A model generated the notes under the pieces. That model made no database searches and was not told the DNA's origin. It saw only the letters and a list, made by a program, of their open reading frames with translations. From Zizania palustris (lineage: Eukaryota > Streptophyta > Magnoliopsida > Poales > Poaceae): a stretch of DNA of 64,000 bases. Location of the stretch: assembly GCA_019279435.1 (NCBI GenBank), contig JAAALK010000283.1, positions 56,897,700-56,961,699 on the forward strand, read 5' to 3'. Below, piece after piece: positions 44,737-56,276 of this stretch (its first letter is position 1; every line of letters begins with the position of its first letter). Both the position numbers and the translations under genes were made by a program.

Positions 44737-45090
44737 GGCTATTCACAGTGGTGGGTTTCATAACACTGTTTTCTATAAGTTCACATCAGCTTTGCAACTG
44801 AATGAAATACTCTCTCTCAGTTGAGAGTTTCATTTCACTATTTTCTACGCTAACAAGTGTAATTAAATGCAACTAGCTCATATGAAATACCCTCTTTCTA
44901 ATGAAACGATTTGACTCTCAGTGGGTGTTTCATGTCGTTTCATCCGTCTTAAAAACGGGTTAGCACCATATCATGGTGATGACACTACTTCATTCTATTC
45001 CCTCATTAATTAAATGTCATATCAATAAAAAATCTGATGTGGCATGGTAATTAATACCATAAACCCCATAAAACCTCCATTGTGAATACC
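44737..45090. mobile_element. Tourist-like MITE (354 bp), TTA duplication
   Basis: Ends are GGCTATTCACAGTGGTGGGT and, inward from the right, GGTATTCACAATGGAGGTTT. TTA lies at 44734-44736 and 45091-45093. It aligns along its whole length with the reverse complement of 38171-38515. Confidence 0.87.
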
Positions 45091-45167
45091 TTAAAAGATT
45101 GAGAATTAGAACACGGAATGGAACGAGAAATTATAGAACCGTCTGCTCTTTAGGCTGGAGTTAATTA

Positions 45168-45529
45168 GAGCATCAAGAGAACTCATAAATTTTATTTTCT
45201 AAATCACATATAGGGATCATTCTAAACTCTATCTCTTTCTAAAAATTAATCAATATACAACAGTTTTCCTATAATCTCGATCCATGATTTTTTAAATCCT
45301 ACAAATATAGTCTATAATATGTAATAATTTTGTGTAAAACTATAATGCATTCAAATATGTGTATCATTCAACTTATAACAACACATACGGAAAAAACAAT
45401 GCACATGCAAGAAAAAATATGTACAAATAGAAATAGAGATTTGCCAAACTAATCTTATATTTGAGAGAGATGAACGGTGATTTAAGGAATGGATTAAGAA
45501 AGGGACTTATTTAGGAAAATTCTTGGAGC
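45168..45529. mobile_element. Tourist-like MITE (362 bp), TTA duplication
   Basis: The left end GAGCATCAAGAGAACTC and the right end read inward GCTCCAAGAATTTTCC are imperfect inverted repeats. TTA lies at 45165-45167 and 45530-45532. No coding capacity. Confidence 0.55.
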
Positions 45530-45599
45530 TTAATTTTTAACAAAAATACCTAAATTCAAATTTAAGTATTTAACGACACACTAATATAATGGGCCGGAA

Positions 45600-46797
45600 G
45601 TAGAACAGAAGGTCAGCGTTAATTCGGCCACGGTCAAAACTAGCAACCTCAACTTATTGGGACAGCATGGGCTGCACTCAAAGGGCCTTACTCCCTGCGT
45701 GCATGCAATTATGTTTCCCAACGTAACTTTTTTAATAATATGTTTTTATTTAAAATTTTAAATCTGATATAGATTTTAAAATTTGCAAAAATAATCTTCT
45801 TTTGTACTATAGACTACCGATCTAGGCCGATCACCCCTAGATCTATAAACAGCCTACATCATACATCGGCATATCATCTACGACAGAAGCTTGCGCCGGC
45901 CGAACTAGACCGATCAACCTATATCTGCATATCATAGCTAAAATCTATTTTTGTAAATTCGGAAAAATGTATGCACAGTTCGTCTCCGAGAGAGCAAGTA
46001 GCATGTACCAAATGGGTTCTTGTATAGATTTTGAAGGGTTGTTAGATATAAGATTGCATTTGGCTCAATCGCTCAAAGGTTAATTGATACGCCAACAACA
46101 TGTCACATTATTATCTCCTAATACGTTTTTCCTCCAGTCCTGTGAGGCTGTGACGCCACCCACTGACACTGCAACGTATGCTTCTCCCCATCCTTCCTCG
46201 AGCTGATGTCAAAGAGTTAACTGCTCAGCAGTGACCCATAGATCTCTGAAAGTCTGAATCACTTGCTCAACCATTTGATCCCACAGTTGGTTGAATCACT
46301 TGTTCATTTCTGCTCAACGCACTGGAGTCTTTTTCTGCAGATGCCTGCTATTCTACAAGTCATATTTTCAGGAACACATATTGTTCAGCAGTTTTTGTGA
46401 CTAATTCTTACGGCTCTACAAAGTTCTGACTTTGATTATGACAACTTATTTGTCATATTTTGGATATTTGGCGAAAACGTTAAAAAAAATTGCAACTTAC
46501 TGCTTACTAGTCACTATCAGTCGTTGTCCAAGAGAATCCAGTTTTTTTCCTTCTTTTCTGAACAGAATACTCAATGGTTCATGGTTGTGCCTTTCACGAA
46601 ACACGCAATCTTCAGAGTGGAATTGCGGATAAAAATTTACAGATTACTACTGATCATTTCCAAATTCCGATTGAAGCATGGAAACAATTCATTCATAGAG
46701 TTGTATCTGATATGTACATCATTGAATTACCCAAGAATTTTGGTGCAACAAATTCCGATTGACTAATATGTGCAGTGCAACACACACAAGCAGAGAG
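45600..46797. other. Intergenic, 3' flank of the RING-H2 gene
   Basis: No gene recognised. The last few hundred bases should be 3' UTR of the minus-strand RING gene. Small plus-strand open frames at 46430-46770 show no conserved features. Confidence 0.4.
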
Positions 46798-47541
46798 CTA
46801 GACAGGGCTGATGGCGTCGTCGAGAAGGTCAACGGCGGCGGCCGGTGGCGGCACGGCCGTGGCCCGGCACACAGGGCATGTCGGGTGCGCCGTGAGCCAC
46901 TTGCCGATGCACTTGGCGTGGAACCGGTGGCCACACCGCGGCAGGTCACGGAGCTCCTGCCCCTCCCGCATGCCGGCGAGGCAGACGCAGCACCTGTCCT
47001 CGGCGCCGCCGCTGCCGCTGCCGCTGCCTTCGTCCTCGTCGTCGCTGAGCCGCAGGAACGATTTGGTTGCCGCCGACACGGAGTCCGTGGCGGCGTCGGG
47101 CGAGAGCCAGACGACCATGACGACGATGTTGGCGAGGCAGAGCGCGTAGGCCACGAAGTCGGCCTGGCTCTGCTCGAACACGACGATGACCAGCGGCACG
47201 AACACCATGAACACCACCGCGAAGCACCGGTTCGCCAGCGACGACGCCTGCGCGCCGCCGCTGCCGGCCTCCAGCAGCGGGGTCAGCACGGGCGGCGCGT
47301 CCTCCGCCGCCGTCGCGAGCGCCGGCTCGGCCGCCGCCGCGGCGTCGCCGCCCCCAGCTCTCGCGGCGATGGTGTGGCGATACCAACGCGCGAAGCAGTA
47401 GAAGAGGAAGATCTGAAGAGAGAAGCTGCCGGCGAAGGTTGCCGCGACGACGCCGTAGTAGTCGTAGGCAAGGCGCGTGCCCAGCAGCAGCGTCAGGATG
47501 GTGAAGGGCAGGTCCAACCACGGGAGGTCCATCATCGGCAA
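46798..47541 (-). CDS. Multi-pass membrane RING-H2 E3 ubiquitin ligase, intronless, 247 aa
   Basis: The protein has hydrophobic segments near residues 12-30 and 37-53 and a pair at about 106-150 (FAVVFMVFVPLVIVVF and FVAYALCLANIVVMVVWL), with an Ala-rich loop between. An acidic Ser/Gly-rich linker precedes the C-terminal RING at about 193-236: CCVCLAGMREGQELRDLP, then CGHRFHAKCIGKWL and TCPVCR, matching C-X2-C...C-X-H-X2-H-X2-C...C-X2-C. Such proteins are E2-dependent ubiquitin ligases anchored in membranes. The start MPMMDLPWLDLP is the first in-frame ATG; the second Met pair (residues 3-4) would also serve. There is no intron, as in most ATL-like genes. The plus-strand open frames over it are shadows. 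No close relation to the pseudogenes at 34-41 kb is visible outside the RING. Confidence 0.9.
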   Translation of the reverse strand: MPMMDLPWLDLPFTILTLLLGTRLAYDYYGVVAATFAGSFSLQIFLFYCFARWYRHTIAARAGGGDAAAAAEPALATAAEDAPPVLTPLLEAGSGGAQASSLANRCFAVVFMVFVPLVIVVFEQSQADFVAYALCLANIVVMVVWLSPDAATDSVSAATKSFLRLSDDEDEGSGSGSGGAEDRCCVCLAGMREGQELRDLPRCGHRFHAKCIGKWLTAHPTCPVCRATAVPPPAAAVDLLDDAISPV

Positions 47542-47960
47542 GCCGCCGCCGTCGCCGCCGCTCGAGCCTCCTCCTCAGCTGGAGGAATCATGGAAGAAGC
47601 AGAGCACAGTGGAAAAGATTCCGCGGTGCACCAACCTACAAAGTCTCCTTTTTCCTAATTGCGAGAACAAGTCAATCAATCAACTAAAATCAAAGTTAAT
47701 CACAGTACTGAAAAAAAAACAAAAATTAATTCCAGAGAGGAGCGCTGACGAATCATCCGCCTCCATGTAATCAAGGTGATTAGGACGGGGCTAAGATCCG
47801 ATCAAGTGTAAGGTGGTGTCGTTGTCGACGCTAATCTGTTTTCTATTTGATTTCATGCTTCTGAGTTTATCGTTTTTGGTATCCGATTATAATTAAAAAA
47901 TTAATCATACACCTTAAATTGTAAATTCATACTTCTGTCTATGTTCTCATTGACATGAGT
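47542..47960 (-). promoter_or_regulatory. RING-H2 gene 5' flank
   Basis: GC-rich leader next to 47541, then AT-rich sequence. Assigned by position; no clear TATA box or other site was singled out. Confidence 0.3.
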
Positions 47961-47961
47961 A

Positions 47962-48761
47962 CAAGGAGCGGCAACGGGGCAGGCCAGGCTGGGTTGTTCA
48001 ATACCAGTTTTTGAACTTGACCTCGGTAGAACCCGACTCCGTTAGCCCTGCAGGTTTATTTCCTCACCTGAACTCAAACCTAATGGGTCCCCGCAAACCC
48101 GGTGGGAAACCCATTTTTAAATTTCAAAACAAAGATTGGGAACCTGATATCTGCCTTCGCTGGTGTAAGTTGGGGAGTCGGGATGACAATACAGACGGTT
48201 GGGAATAGTGATCGACGGCATGAGTTGGGGACGACGATCGATGGCGCGATGATTCGGGATAGCGGAGTAATAGTTCAAGATGGCGGCGCAATGATTGGGG
48301 ATGATGGTCGGTGACGCGATGGTTCAGGACGACAACGAGGGTTAGGGAAGGTGGATGGCGGCATAGTTAGTTGCGGATGGGAGGATAGCGACGACTCCGA
48401 CGAGGCCCAATGCTAGGCCCGTGTCGGTGCACACGCACCTTGTTCAGGCCCAGGTCTCGCGTGTAGTCCCATAGGGACTGGAGGCGGCCGATGGGGAGGG
48501 TATGGGTCATGGGTGGAGTGGTTGAGGACTTGATGATTGCTAGATTTTTTATATCATTACATATTGGGTATTTGGTATAAACATATTGGGTTTTTTTGTC
48601 TAGGTCGAGGACCCGCGGACTTGTAGGTCAAAAAATAAACTCGGACCTGCCCCTACTCTTATGCGGGGCCCCGACACAGCAAACCTACGGGAAAAAATTT
48701 ACCCTAGCCTGACCCTATAGGGACGGTCCCCGGACCCATCGGATGTATTGCCATCCCTACT
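47962..48761. mobile_element. hAT-like non-autonomous element
   Basis: The left end near AGCGGCAACGGGGCAGG and the right end read inward GTAGGGATGGCAATACATCC are the imperfect terminal repeats of a common grass element with a GGGATGGCAA end. The interior has GGGTCCCCGCAAACCC-type words near both ends and no transposase. Boundaries approximate. Confidence 0.5.
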
Positions 48762-49064
48762 AAGTACCCGTATATATATTTGTGGGATATAGAAGGTAAA
48801 TATTCAAATCTCTTATTACATTCCATTAAAATTTGTGTTGGATATAAATTCATCCTTGCACCTATCATAGTTTCCATAATTAATGATACACCTCGGGTAA
48901 TGATGTGCTTCTATAGGTAATTTGTTATGTACGAAATAGTAAAGTTAAAAATTATTATTTATATTTAAACGATGTGATTATAATATGATTTATGTTTAAA
49001 TATTATGATTATAAGTTATATTGTAATTTGCGTTATGATTTGTAAGTTATATGGTGTGCATTTA

Positions 49065-49430
49065 GAGCATCTCCATTGTACTTACTATCACACTTGTTAT
49101 TCCCTAAAATAGTAAATATGGTTCAAAAAATATCTATATTGTACTTGCTACTTGACTTGTTATTTTAGGGGGCTTGCTATTCTTCTCTCCACACTTGCTA
49201 TATCTAGCAAACCAACCAAACTTGCTATTCTATTGAGTGTTGAGTTTGTTTAATTGTTTTTATTTTCTTTGCATGTATATAAATTTATAAAATATAGCTA
49301 CATTCAAATAGGAAGTCATATTTATCAAGTACATTGGAGTGAATAGCAAAATAGCAAGTCAATTTAAATAGGAAGGCTTGTTATTGCTATGAATAGCAAG
49401 TTAAAAATAACAAGTAGAATGGAGATGCTC
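49065..49430. mobile_element. Tourist-like MITE (366 bp), TTA duplication
   Basis: GAGCATCTCCATTGTACTT on the left pairs with GAGCATCTCCATTCTACTT read inward from the right. TTA lies at 49062-49064 and 49431-49433. The interior is built from CTTGCTATT and its complement. Confidence 0.85.
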
Positions 49431-49513
49431 TTACTTACTGTGATAAGAGTTTTTAAGTGATAATAGCACTGCAGTGGATAGTCGTTTCAGATATATGACT
49501 AAATATTTTCTTA

Positions 49514-49640
49514 GGGTCTGTTCGGTTAATCCCCTGGGAAAGAGGATTGAGGGGGATTGAGAAGGATGGGATGTGATTTATACTACAATCCCCTACAATC
49601 CTCCCAATCCCCTTTAATCCCGTCCTAATCGAACATGGCT
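49514..49640. mobile_element. Short MITE (127 bp), probable TTA duplication
   Basis: The left end GGGTCTGTTCGGTTAATCCC and the right end read inward AGCCATGTTCGATTAGG are imperfect inverted repeats. TTA lies at 49511-49513 and 49641-49643. The interior repeats AATCCCC words. Confidence 0.65.
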
Positions 49641-49864
49641 TTATTGGGCCTAATAGGTCTAGGGCCTGTGGCCCATACCCATTCACTAATAAAAATGCTT
49701 TCAAAGTATGTAAGGTGGGACCATATTTAAAAGATGTGTATATATAACTTTAAAACATTGGGCTCCGCTCCCCTATTCCTAATTCTCCATTCTTCCCTGC
49801 CTATCTAAATCTAGGGTAGCGTCACCACCGCTCCGAGCAAGGCATGGCGGAGTGCCGTCGCTAG

Positions 49865-50646
49865 GGATGGCAATAGGGAAATTTCTCGACAGGGGAGGTG
49901 TCCTCATACTTATCCCCAATAGAACAAAAATTCTTTGTTCCCCATCCTCATCCCCAGCTTCGGGGATAATTTTTCTTGTCCCCACTCCCTGTCGGGGAGA
50001 AAATCCCCAAATATCGAAGGCAGAGGGAGGGGACTATGGCCAGGCGGTGATGGGGGAGGGAGTCGTGGCCGAGCGGTTGCACGGGAGGAGTTTGAGGCTG
50101 AGTGGTGGCGTGGGAGGTGGTCGTGTCTGGGCAGGGGCGTGGGAGGTGGCCGTGTCTAGGTGGTGGCGTCAGATGGGTCGCGATTGGGCGGCGATGCAGA
50201 GGAGCTTGACAAAGCATCGATGCGGGAGGGAGCCATGACTAAGAGGTGGCACGGGAGGGGCCACGACCAAGTGGTGCACCAGGAGAGAGAGGGGCCATGG
50301 CTAGATGGCAACGCAAGAGGGGGCCATGGATAGGTGGCGTAGCACGAAGGGGAGCCGAGAGGGAGATACAGGCAAGCAGAAGGTGAAGGAACAAGGAAGG
50401 GAGTGGCAGCAGGGTGGGAAGGTGAGTTAGGGATGAGATTTTTTTTGTTATATATAGTAGCTTATCAGATGGGGTTTTTGAGGAACAAGGATGTGGAATA
50501 ATGGAACATCTTCATCCTCACTAGACCCAATAGGGAACAATTTTCCCATTTCTTTTCCCGCGGGGAGAAAATTTGCCTCATACAAGTCCTCTAATAAAGG
50601 AAATTCTAATCGGGGATCAGGAACAGAACCCCATTACCATCCCTAA
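49865..50646. mobile_element. hAT-like non-autonomous element
   Basis: The left end TAGGGATGGCAATAGGG and the right end read inward TAGGGATGGTAATGGGG are matching terminal repeats, and GGGGAGAAAATCCCC-type words recur near each end. The core (50030-50430) is G-rich with tandem GGGAGG-TGGC units. No transposase and no clear 8-bp duplication. Confidence 0.6.
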
Positions 50647-52520
50647 CCATTGCCTTGATGGTTTGTCTATGTTGCCTTGAGCAATATTGACGCCTCACGT
50701 CTCAGCTGTATAGCTTATAGTCATCACTTGGAATACTGTGTCACTCCACTCTCTTGCTGTTTGTCGCTCCGCTGTTTTGCTATTTCCTTACACCATCTGG
50801 AGGCCAAAGAAGCATCGTCTATGTCTCGACTTCCCTCGTCACCATCTTAGTGAAAAGGGACCATGATGCTGTTGGGGTTGATGGTGGGCAGACAACTTAT
50901 GAGGCTAGGCATGGGATCGGACTTGATGATGTTGTTATACAGGTATTTGCTTGTTTATTTACTTACTAATAATATATTATATATGTACCAAGAAATTATG
51001 ATATATGTACTGAGAAATCATTTACAGGTGGTTGCATCGACTCTCTCATCCGGTGGTTCAAATTGGTTATCGGTGTGAAAGCCATTGGCTTGATGTTGGT
51101 TGAGGATTATATTTCCAAAAGGTAAATCTTTACTCCTTGAAAGAATAACTGCACATATTTACTAAATGTTTCTACTAATTCTTAAATATGACATCTAGCA
51201 AATACATAGATATTTAGCAATATCAATAAATCCCATACACAAAACCCAAACAGCAAATGCTTTTGATGTCAATTTCGAAGGTGCAAATGTGCCAAGACAA
51301 CTAGGCAATGGTTCCACCTGGAAAACAACCCTGAAATGTAGTTTGGTTGGTCTGATTAACTTTGGTCCGGGATCTGTAGTGTGAAATGGTCTTGAGCTAC
51401 ACAGATACATGATAGTTCCACCTGGAAAAAAAACCTGGACAGTTGTTTAGTGGGCCTGACCTAGCATTTTCCAAGAGCTTTAAAATGCTTCCTACTTTAA
51501 AATTTAGGAATTAGAGCTAAAAATAGTTTAAGAGATACTCTTAAAAAATAAAGTGCTTCTAAAATTAATGGAATGACAACTCACTTGTATATGTCCTTAC
51601 CAATGAATAAATATTCTTTAGAAGTGTCTTACCTGAGATTACATGTAAAATTATATAGTGGTTATGGTGTAAATGTTCAGATATGACTGTAATAATTACA
51701 CATACATCTTTTTTTTCTTAGTCAATTACTTTATTAGAACACCAAGTTGGTATGGCTGAAATATAACATGAATGCAATGTTTATTGGAATAGACAGATAC
51801 TTTGAGAAACTCCCATACAACTATTCTACTGTTGAATGCTTATATTTTCCAATAATTATGAAGGGTGTTTTTGATTTAGCTTTTCTAAGCAGTTTATTGG
51901 TCGAGAAAGTTAGAAGCTGAATTAAATTGAACTAAATAGATTATATATAGGGCCAACGATTTTTTTAGAAGTTGCGGCTTTTTTACAATGTAAACTGAAA
52001 ACGGGATCCTAACTTTCACAGCTTTTTAGAGCATTTTCAAGAGAGTTGCTATTTTTTATTTCCCAAAACCTCCTGTAGCAACCATAGTAAACTATGTTCG
52101 TCTCTTAAAAATCAATCAGCACACAATAATATCCATATAATCTCAATTCCTATATTTTAAAATAAATTAAAAAGATAATTCTTTGAGATAAATGAGAGGT
52201 AATTTAGAGAATTACTTAGAATAGCGAATCATTTAGAGATTGCAGCATGATTTTATTCTAAAATACCTAAATAACTTGAGATAAGAGCATCTCCCAGAGA
52301 AGCTCTTGGAAAGCTCATTTCTCTAAATTTTTGAGATTATAATTTAAAAACAACTAAATGATTTTAAAAAATAAAATATTCTTAAAATTATTTTTTTCGC
52401 TCCCTTAGCATACTCGAGACTTTAATTTAGGACTCTAGAAGCATCCAAAAAAGAATTTCTAAAAATTGACTTATACTATAAGAGCACTCTCTCGTGTGCA
52501 TTTGGGGGAAATTACCTCCC
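50647..52520. other. Intergenic upstream of the DnaJ gene
   Basis: 50650-51130 may hold a small gene relic (the frame GVDGGQTTYEARHGIGLDD before a GT donor at about 50941), not recognised. 52030-52490 contains two overlapping AT-rich MITE-like segments with AGAGCAT ends. No intact gene. Confidence 0.4.
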
Positions 52521-54432
52521 CCCAAAAAAAAATCTTCGCTCTTTTGGGCAGACTGCCTCCTGCCCGCGCCGAACACTTCTCCCAGGCGCCGCCGCACCTG
52601 CACTCCTCCCCAGCGCCGGCGCCGGCGCCCCCGCCCCAATCCCAGGTGCCGTCGACCTCTGTCCTTCCCAGGTGCCAGCTCTTTGCTCGCGTCGACCGGC
52701 CCGAGGTGGAGCAGGTCAGTTTCTAGAGAGAAAAAAGTTGCTAAATTTCCACTTCACACGGGCTGGCATGGGCAGATTGGAGATCCCTTGGGAGTTAGAT
52801 TGATTTCATTCTCGCTAATTAACCCATCCAGCTTCGTCCCCTTTTGCTTGCTTTTCTTTGTTGCGTGCGCGGTGCAGTACTAGTAGCAGTTTGTTTCCAA
52901 AAAAAATTAGGGATTCAGCTGAACCCCCATGCCCCACTGTTAGGTCCGCTCCTGAAATGCCGTTAGGGTTCTTGCAAGTTGCAACCACATTCACCTAGTT
53001 AACAATAGGGATGGTGAATAGTTAAAAATTAGGGATTCAGCTGAACCCCCATGACCATTTGCCATGTGCCATATCATCTTTGGGTGTTAATTTGTTAATC
53101 TTGGGTGGTAAATAGGTCTGTAAGCATTTAAATGCATCATAGTGCTCTGGAACCAATGTCTCCATAAACGAGCCCTCATTGCAAGTATCAAGTACTGGGA
53201 GGTCAAATTTGTGGGAAAACTTTTAACCGGGCTTGCTAATCATGGATGGTGTCTCAAAGGCAGCATACAACAACTGTGCACTTAGCCTTTTGACTAGAGC
53301 AGTGATTTATTGTATGATGTGATCATGTGATCTGCATATTTTGAATTGTGGGCATGCTGATTTTATTGTAAGGTATAAGATTTTCTAATTGGAAAAATTG
53401 CAATCTATGCAAGCTATAGTGCCTTTGCACTGGATTTTTCTGATGGCTAATCATGTTGATTTCTTTCAGGCACAAACACTGTAGATCAGATATATAGCAA
53501 GATTCAGATTCTCTAACCTTTTGGCTGACACTGGATCATTGGCATTTGGATGAAATCGAAACCAAAGGTATTGATTCTAGTTGCATTTTTGGTCTGAAAA
53601 TAAATTTAGGTGCTTCAACTAGTGAATGCATGCTTTCTCTCCTAGATTTATTATTAATATCACTTTTTTATTGTGGGTCATCAATTCTCTGTAGTACTTA
53701 ATACTCAAGAAAAAAATACAGATCTTGAAAGCTTTGGGGGATTGCTATTTTATGAAGAATAACTGATAAGTTTATGCCCACCGATAATATATTCTTTCCT
53801 TCTGTAGTGGACAATATAGCAGAAAAAAAATCAAATTGTTTCCTTCTGTTGAAGTTGTCTACTTATCTCTTCTAAGCTGTCAGCTTGGTTTTCTCATTTT
53901 TCATGACACAATACCTTTGAATCAATACTTTAGCTAAAACGTCAAAGTAAAAGCATCTGCTGTACTTTCTTTAAGCAAACTTTTGGTCCATGCCACCACT
54001 TAAATTGTACTTTTGTTTTTATGATGCTGCTTTCTGGAAAATTCGGTCTGGCACCCCAACATGAAATTTGTTGCCATGCCAGCATAATGGAAGCTAAACA
54101 TTGTTTGATCAAAGCATTTGACGAGGGTGACAGGGTCAAATGACATTGATAGCTTGATGGACATTCAATTGCTGTGAAAATGCCACTGGATCATAGATGT
54201 GTTGAGAAATGTGGTTGGCATATTTTTTTCTGTTGCATGTATGAGATACTGCATGATGGCATTTCTCCAAAAATCTGACCCTGGTGGCATTTTCACATCA
54301 AGCTGTGTCGCCTCCATCAAATGACTGTTTCTGAAGTGGTAGAAAAATTTCTTCTCCTAAGGAAAGGTTTTCTGAGGGAGTATTAAGAAAACTTGGGGGA
54401 AAATAGAAAAAAAGAACATAGCACCTTTTAGC

Positions 54433-54620
54433 GGGGGAATTGATTATATATCCTAAAGTTGTGTAGTCTTTGATAATATGTCCAAAGTTGAAAAATCTTT
54501 GATTATATGTACTAATCAGTTAAACCATATGCACTGATTAGGACATATAATCAAAGAATTTTCAACTTTGGATATATTATCAAAGACCTCTCAACCTTGG
54601 AACATATAATCAATTTTTCC
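54433..54620. mobile_element. Palindromic MITE (188 bp) in the DnaJ 5' leader intron
   Basis: Nearly the entire element is an inverted repeat: AATTGATTATATATCCTAAA on the left against AATTGATTATATGTTCCAAG from the right. TTTAGC flanks it at 54427-54432 and 54621-54626. Confidence 0.8.
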
Positions 54621-55325
54621 TTTAGCAGAATCCACTGGAAAATGAGTGTTTACTAGCTTGTTGGTTTTCATGATTTACCTGGAATATATGAAACTGAACC
54701 TTGCTAGAAAGTTCTTTCTCATCAGTTGAGCTCATATTTCTAGTCATGGATCTGTGACATGGTTAGCCAGTTGGTTAATTTATCTAAATAAAAAATGAAT
54801 TTCATAATATGTTGGGCACACATTTACTTACCTTTTCATGTCATAAAGTTTAGATAGAATTTTAAATTACATTTGTTGCAAGAGGTTTGGTTGAGCTCTT
54901 CATTGTTTTGAACAATATTGTCTCAAATATGCTAACAATGGCTGATATTTGAATTATGTTTGGGTTTTTGAAACTTTAGACCATAAAACACAGGGGTTAT
55001 GTGCCACAAGTCATAATTCCTGGGGTCTTCTACAACTTCGACTGTACTAGTTTTTTCTGAAAGTTACTCCTAAATAATAAAACATGTGTTACATTTGACT
55101 ATTTGAGTAATAAATGAGGTTTCTAAAAGGAGTTATGTGCTAGGCAGGCGTTGCGGTAGTTCTTGACTTCCTGCCTTCCTGGCCCGCACCTAGGCTGCCA
55201 ACTAGCAAATAGGGGGAGCTGGCCATGTGTTCAAACATAACTGTGACAGACAGAGTCAAAGACTTGAGTTGTTCACTTTTTCCTAACCCAAAATCACTTG
55301 CTCTTACCCTACATGAGTGACCTAT

Positions 55326-55749
55326 TGTTATGGCATGCTAGGGATAGGGTCCGAAAACCGATGGATAGGACACTCACCCTCTAGTAGCTCTGGTAGGGCT
55401 TCTATCTGTCAAACTAAAAGAAGCTCTGAGGCTTAGGACTAACTTTAGAGATTCATTGATTGCTTGATAATAGAGTACATGAGATCCCTTTATATATAGG
55501 GAGGACTAACTTGATATACAAGGAACTAATCCCTACTATTATGGAAACAAATCTAATATCTATCTCTAGTTACTAACTAAAATTAATACCTTCCTAACTA
55601 ATATATGTAATACCAAAACAATTATATCTGATATCTCTATCCTAATAACCTAGCATATTATTTAGGCAACACATATTATTATTGTGGAATGTAAACTCTT
55701 TCCTAATAGCACTGCTACAATACTGTGCTACAGTACCATGTCCATAACA
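55326..55749 (-). mobile_element. Solo LTR (424 bp) with CCTAT target duplication
   Basis: Ends are TGTTATGG and CCATAACA, flanked by CCTAT at 55321-55325 and 55750-55754. A TATA box on the minus strand (CCCTATATATAAAGGG, near 55490) sets the orientation. It lies in the leader intron of the DnaJ gene, antisense to it. Confidence 0.92.
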
Positions 55750-56276
55750 CCTATTATAATCTACCAAACCATTTGCAATCTCACATGAGTCGACCAGTAA
55801 GCCATTTAGGCATCTACCCAGCCTGCCTAGCTGTCTAGATATTCTGTCTGCATATCTCAGTGTTTTTGACAAACAAAAAATAAAAAAGGTGGATGAAGGG
55901 GGCTGCCTAGGCAGCTGCCTTTTGGGAGACTCATGCTATCATCCTTTCATGTTATTACTAATGGTGAGGCAATATTACCATCTAAAGTAGATCTAGTTTC
56001 TTGAGGTACGCAATATGTGCATTTGTTATTTGTTTTTTGGTTTGAACCAAATTTCTTATCATAATCCCTTGTTTATTTTTCTGCAGGTTGGCAAGTTATA
56101 AAAATGATGTACCTTTTCTCAATCAAAGTCACAGTATCTCTAAGCTCCTGAATAATAAGGTGCCTTCTTCAGCATATTGCGAACGAGAAAAATGATGAGA
56201 GAAATCCATTTTGTTGTCAATGTGATGCTTACATAAAATAGATTAGGAGTTTGGATCTCTATTTGTTCTAGTTATC

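Larger units (their letters stand above)
52530..56276 (+). promoter_or_regulatory. DnaJ gene 5' leader: three exons and two long introns
   Basis: A probable first exon ends at 52714 (CAG|GTCAGT). A second is 53470-53567 (TTTCAG| to AAAG|GTATTG). The third starts at 56087 after CTGCAG and runs into the CDS. The transcription start is placed in the CT-rich stretch near 52530 only by composition. Intron 2 (2.5 kb) holds a palindromic MITE and a solo LTR. Short upstream ATGs occur in the last leader exon (56104, 56192). Confidence 0.6.

Noticed and set aside
46759..47658. 299-codon plus-strand open frame
   Set aside because: It lies antisense to the intact RING-H2 gene and is Arg/Ala-rich from GC-rich third positions.
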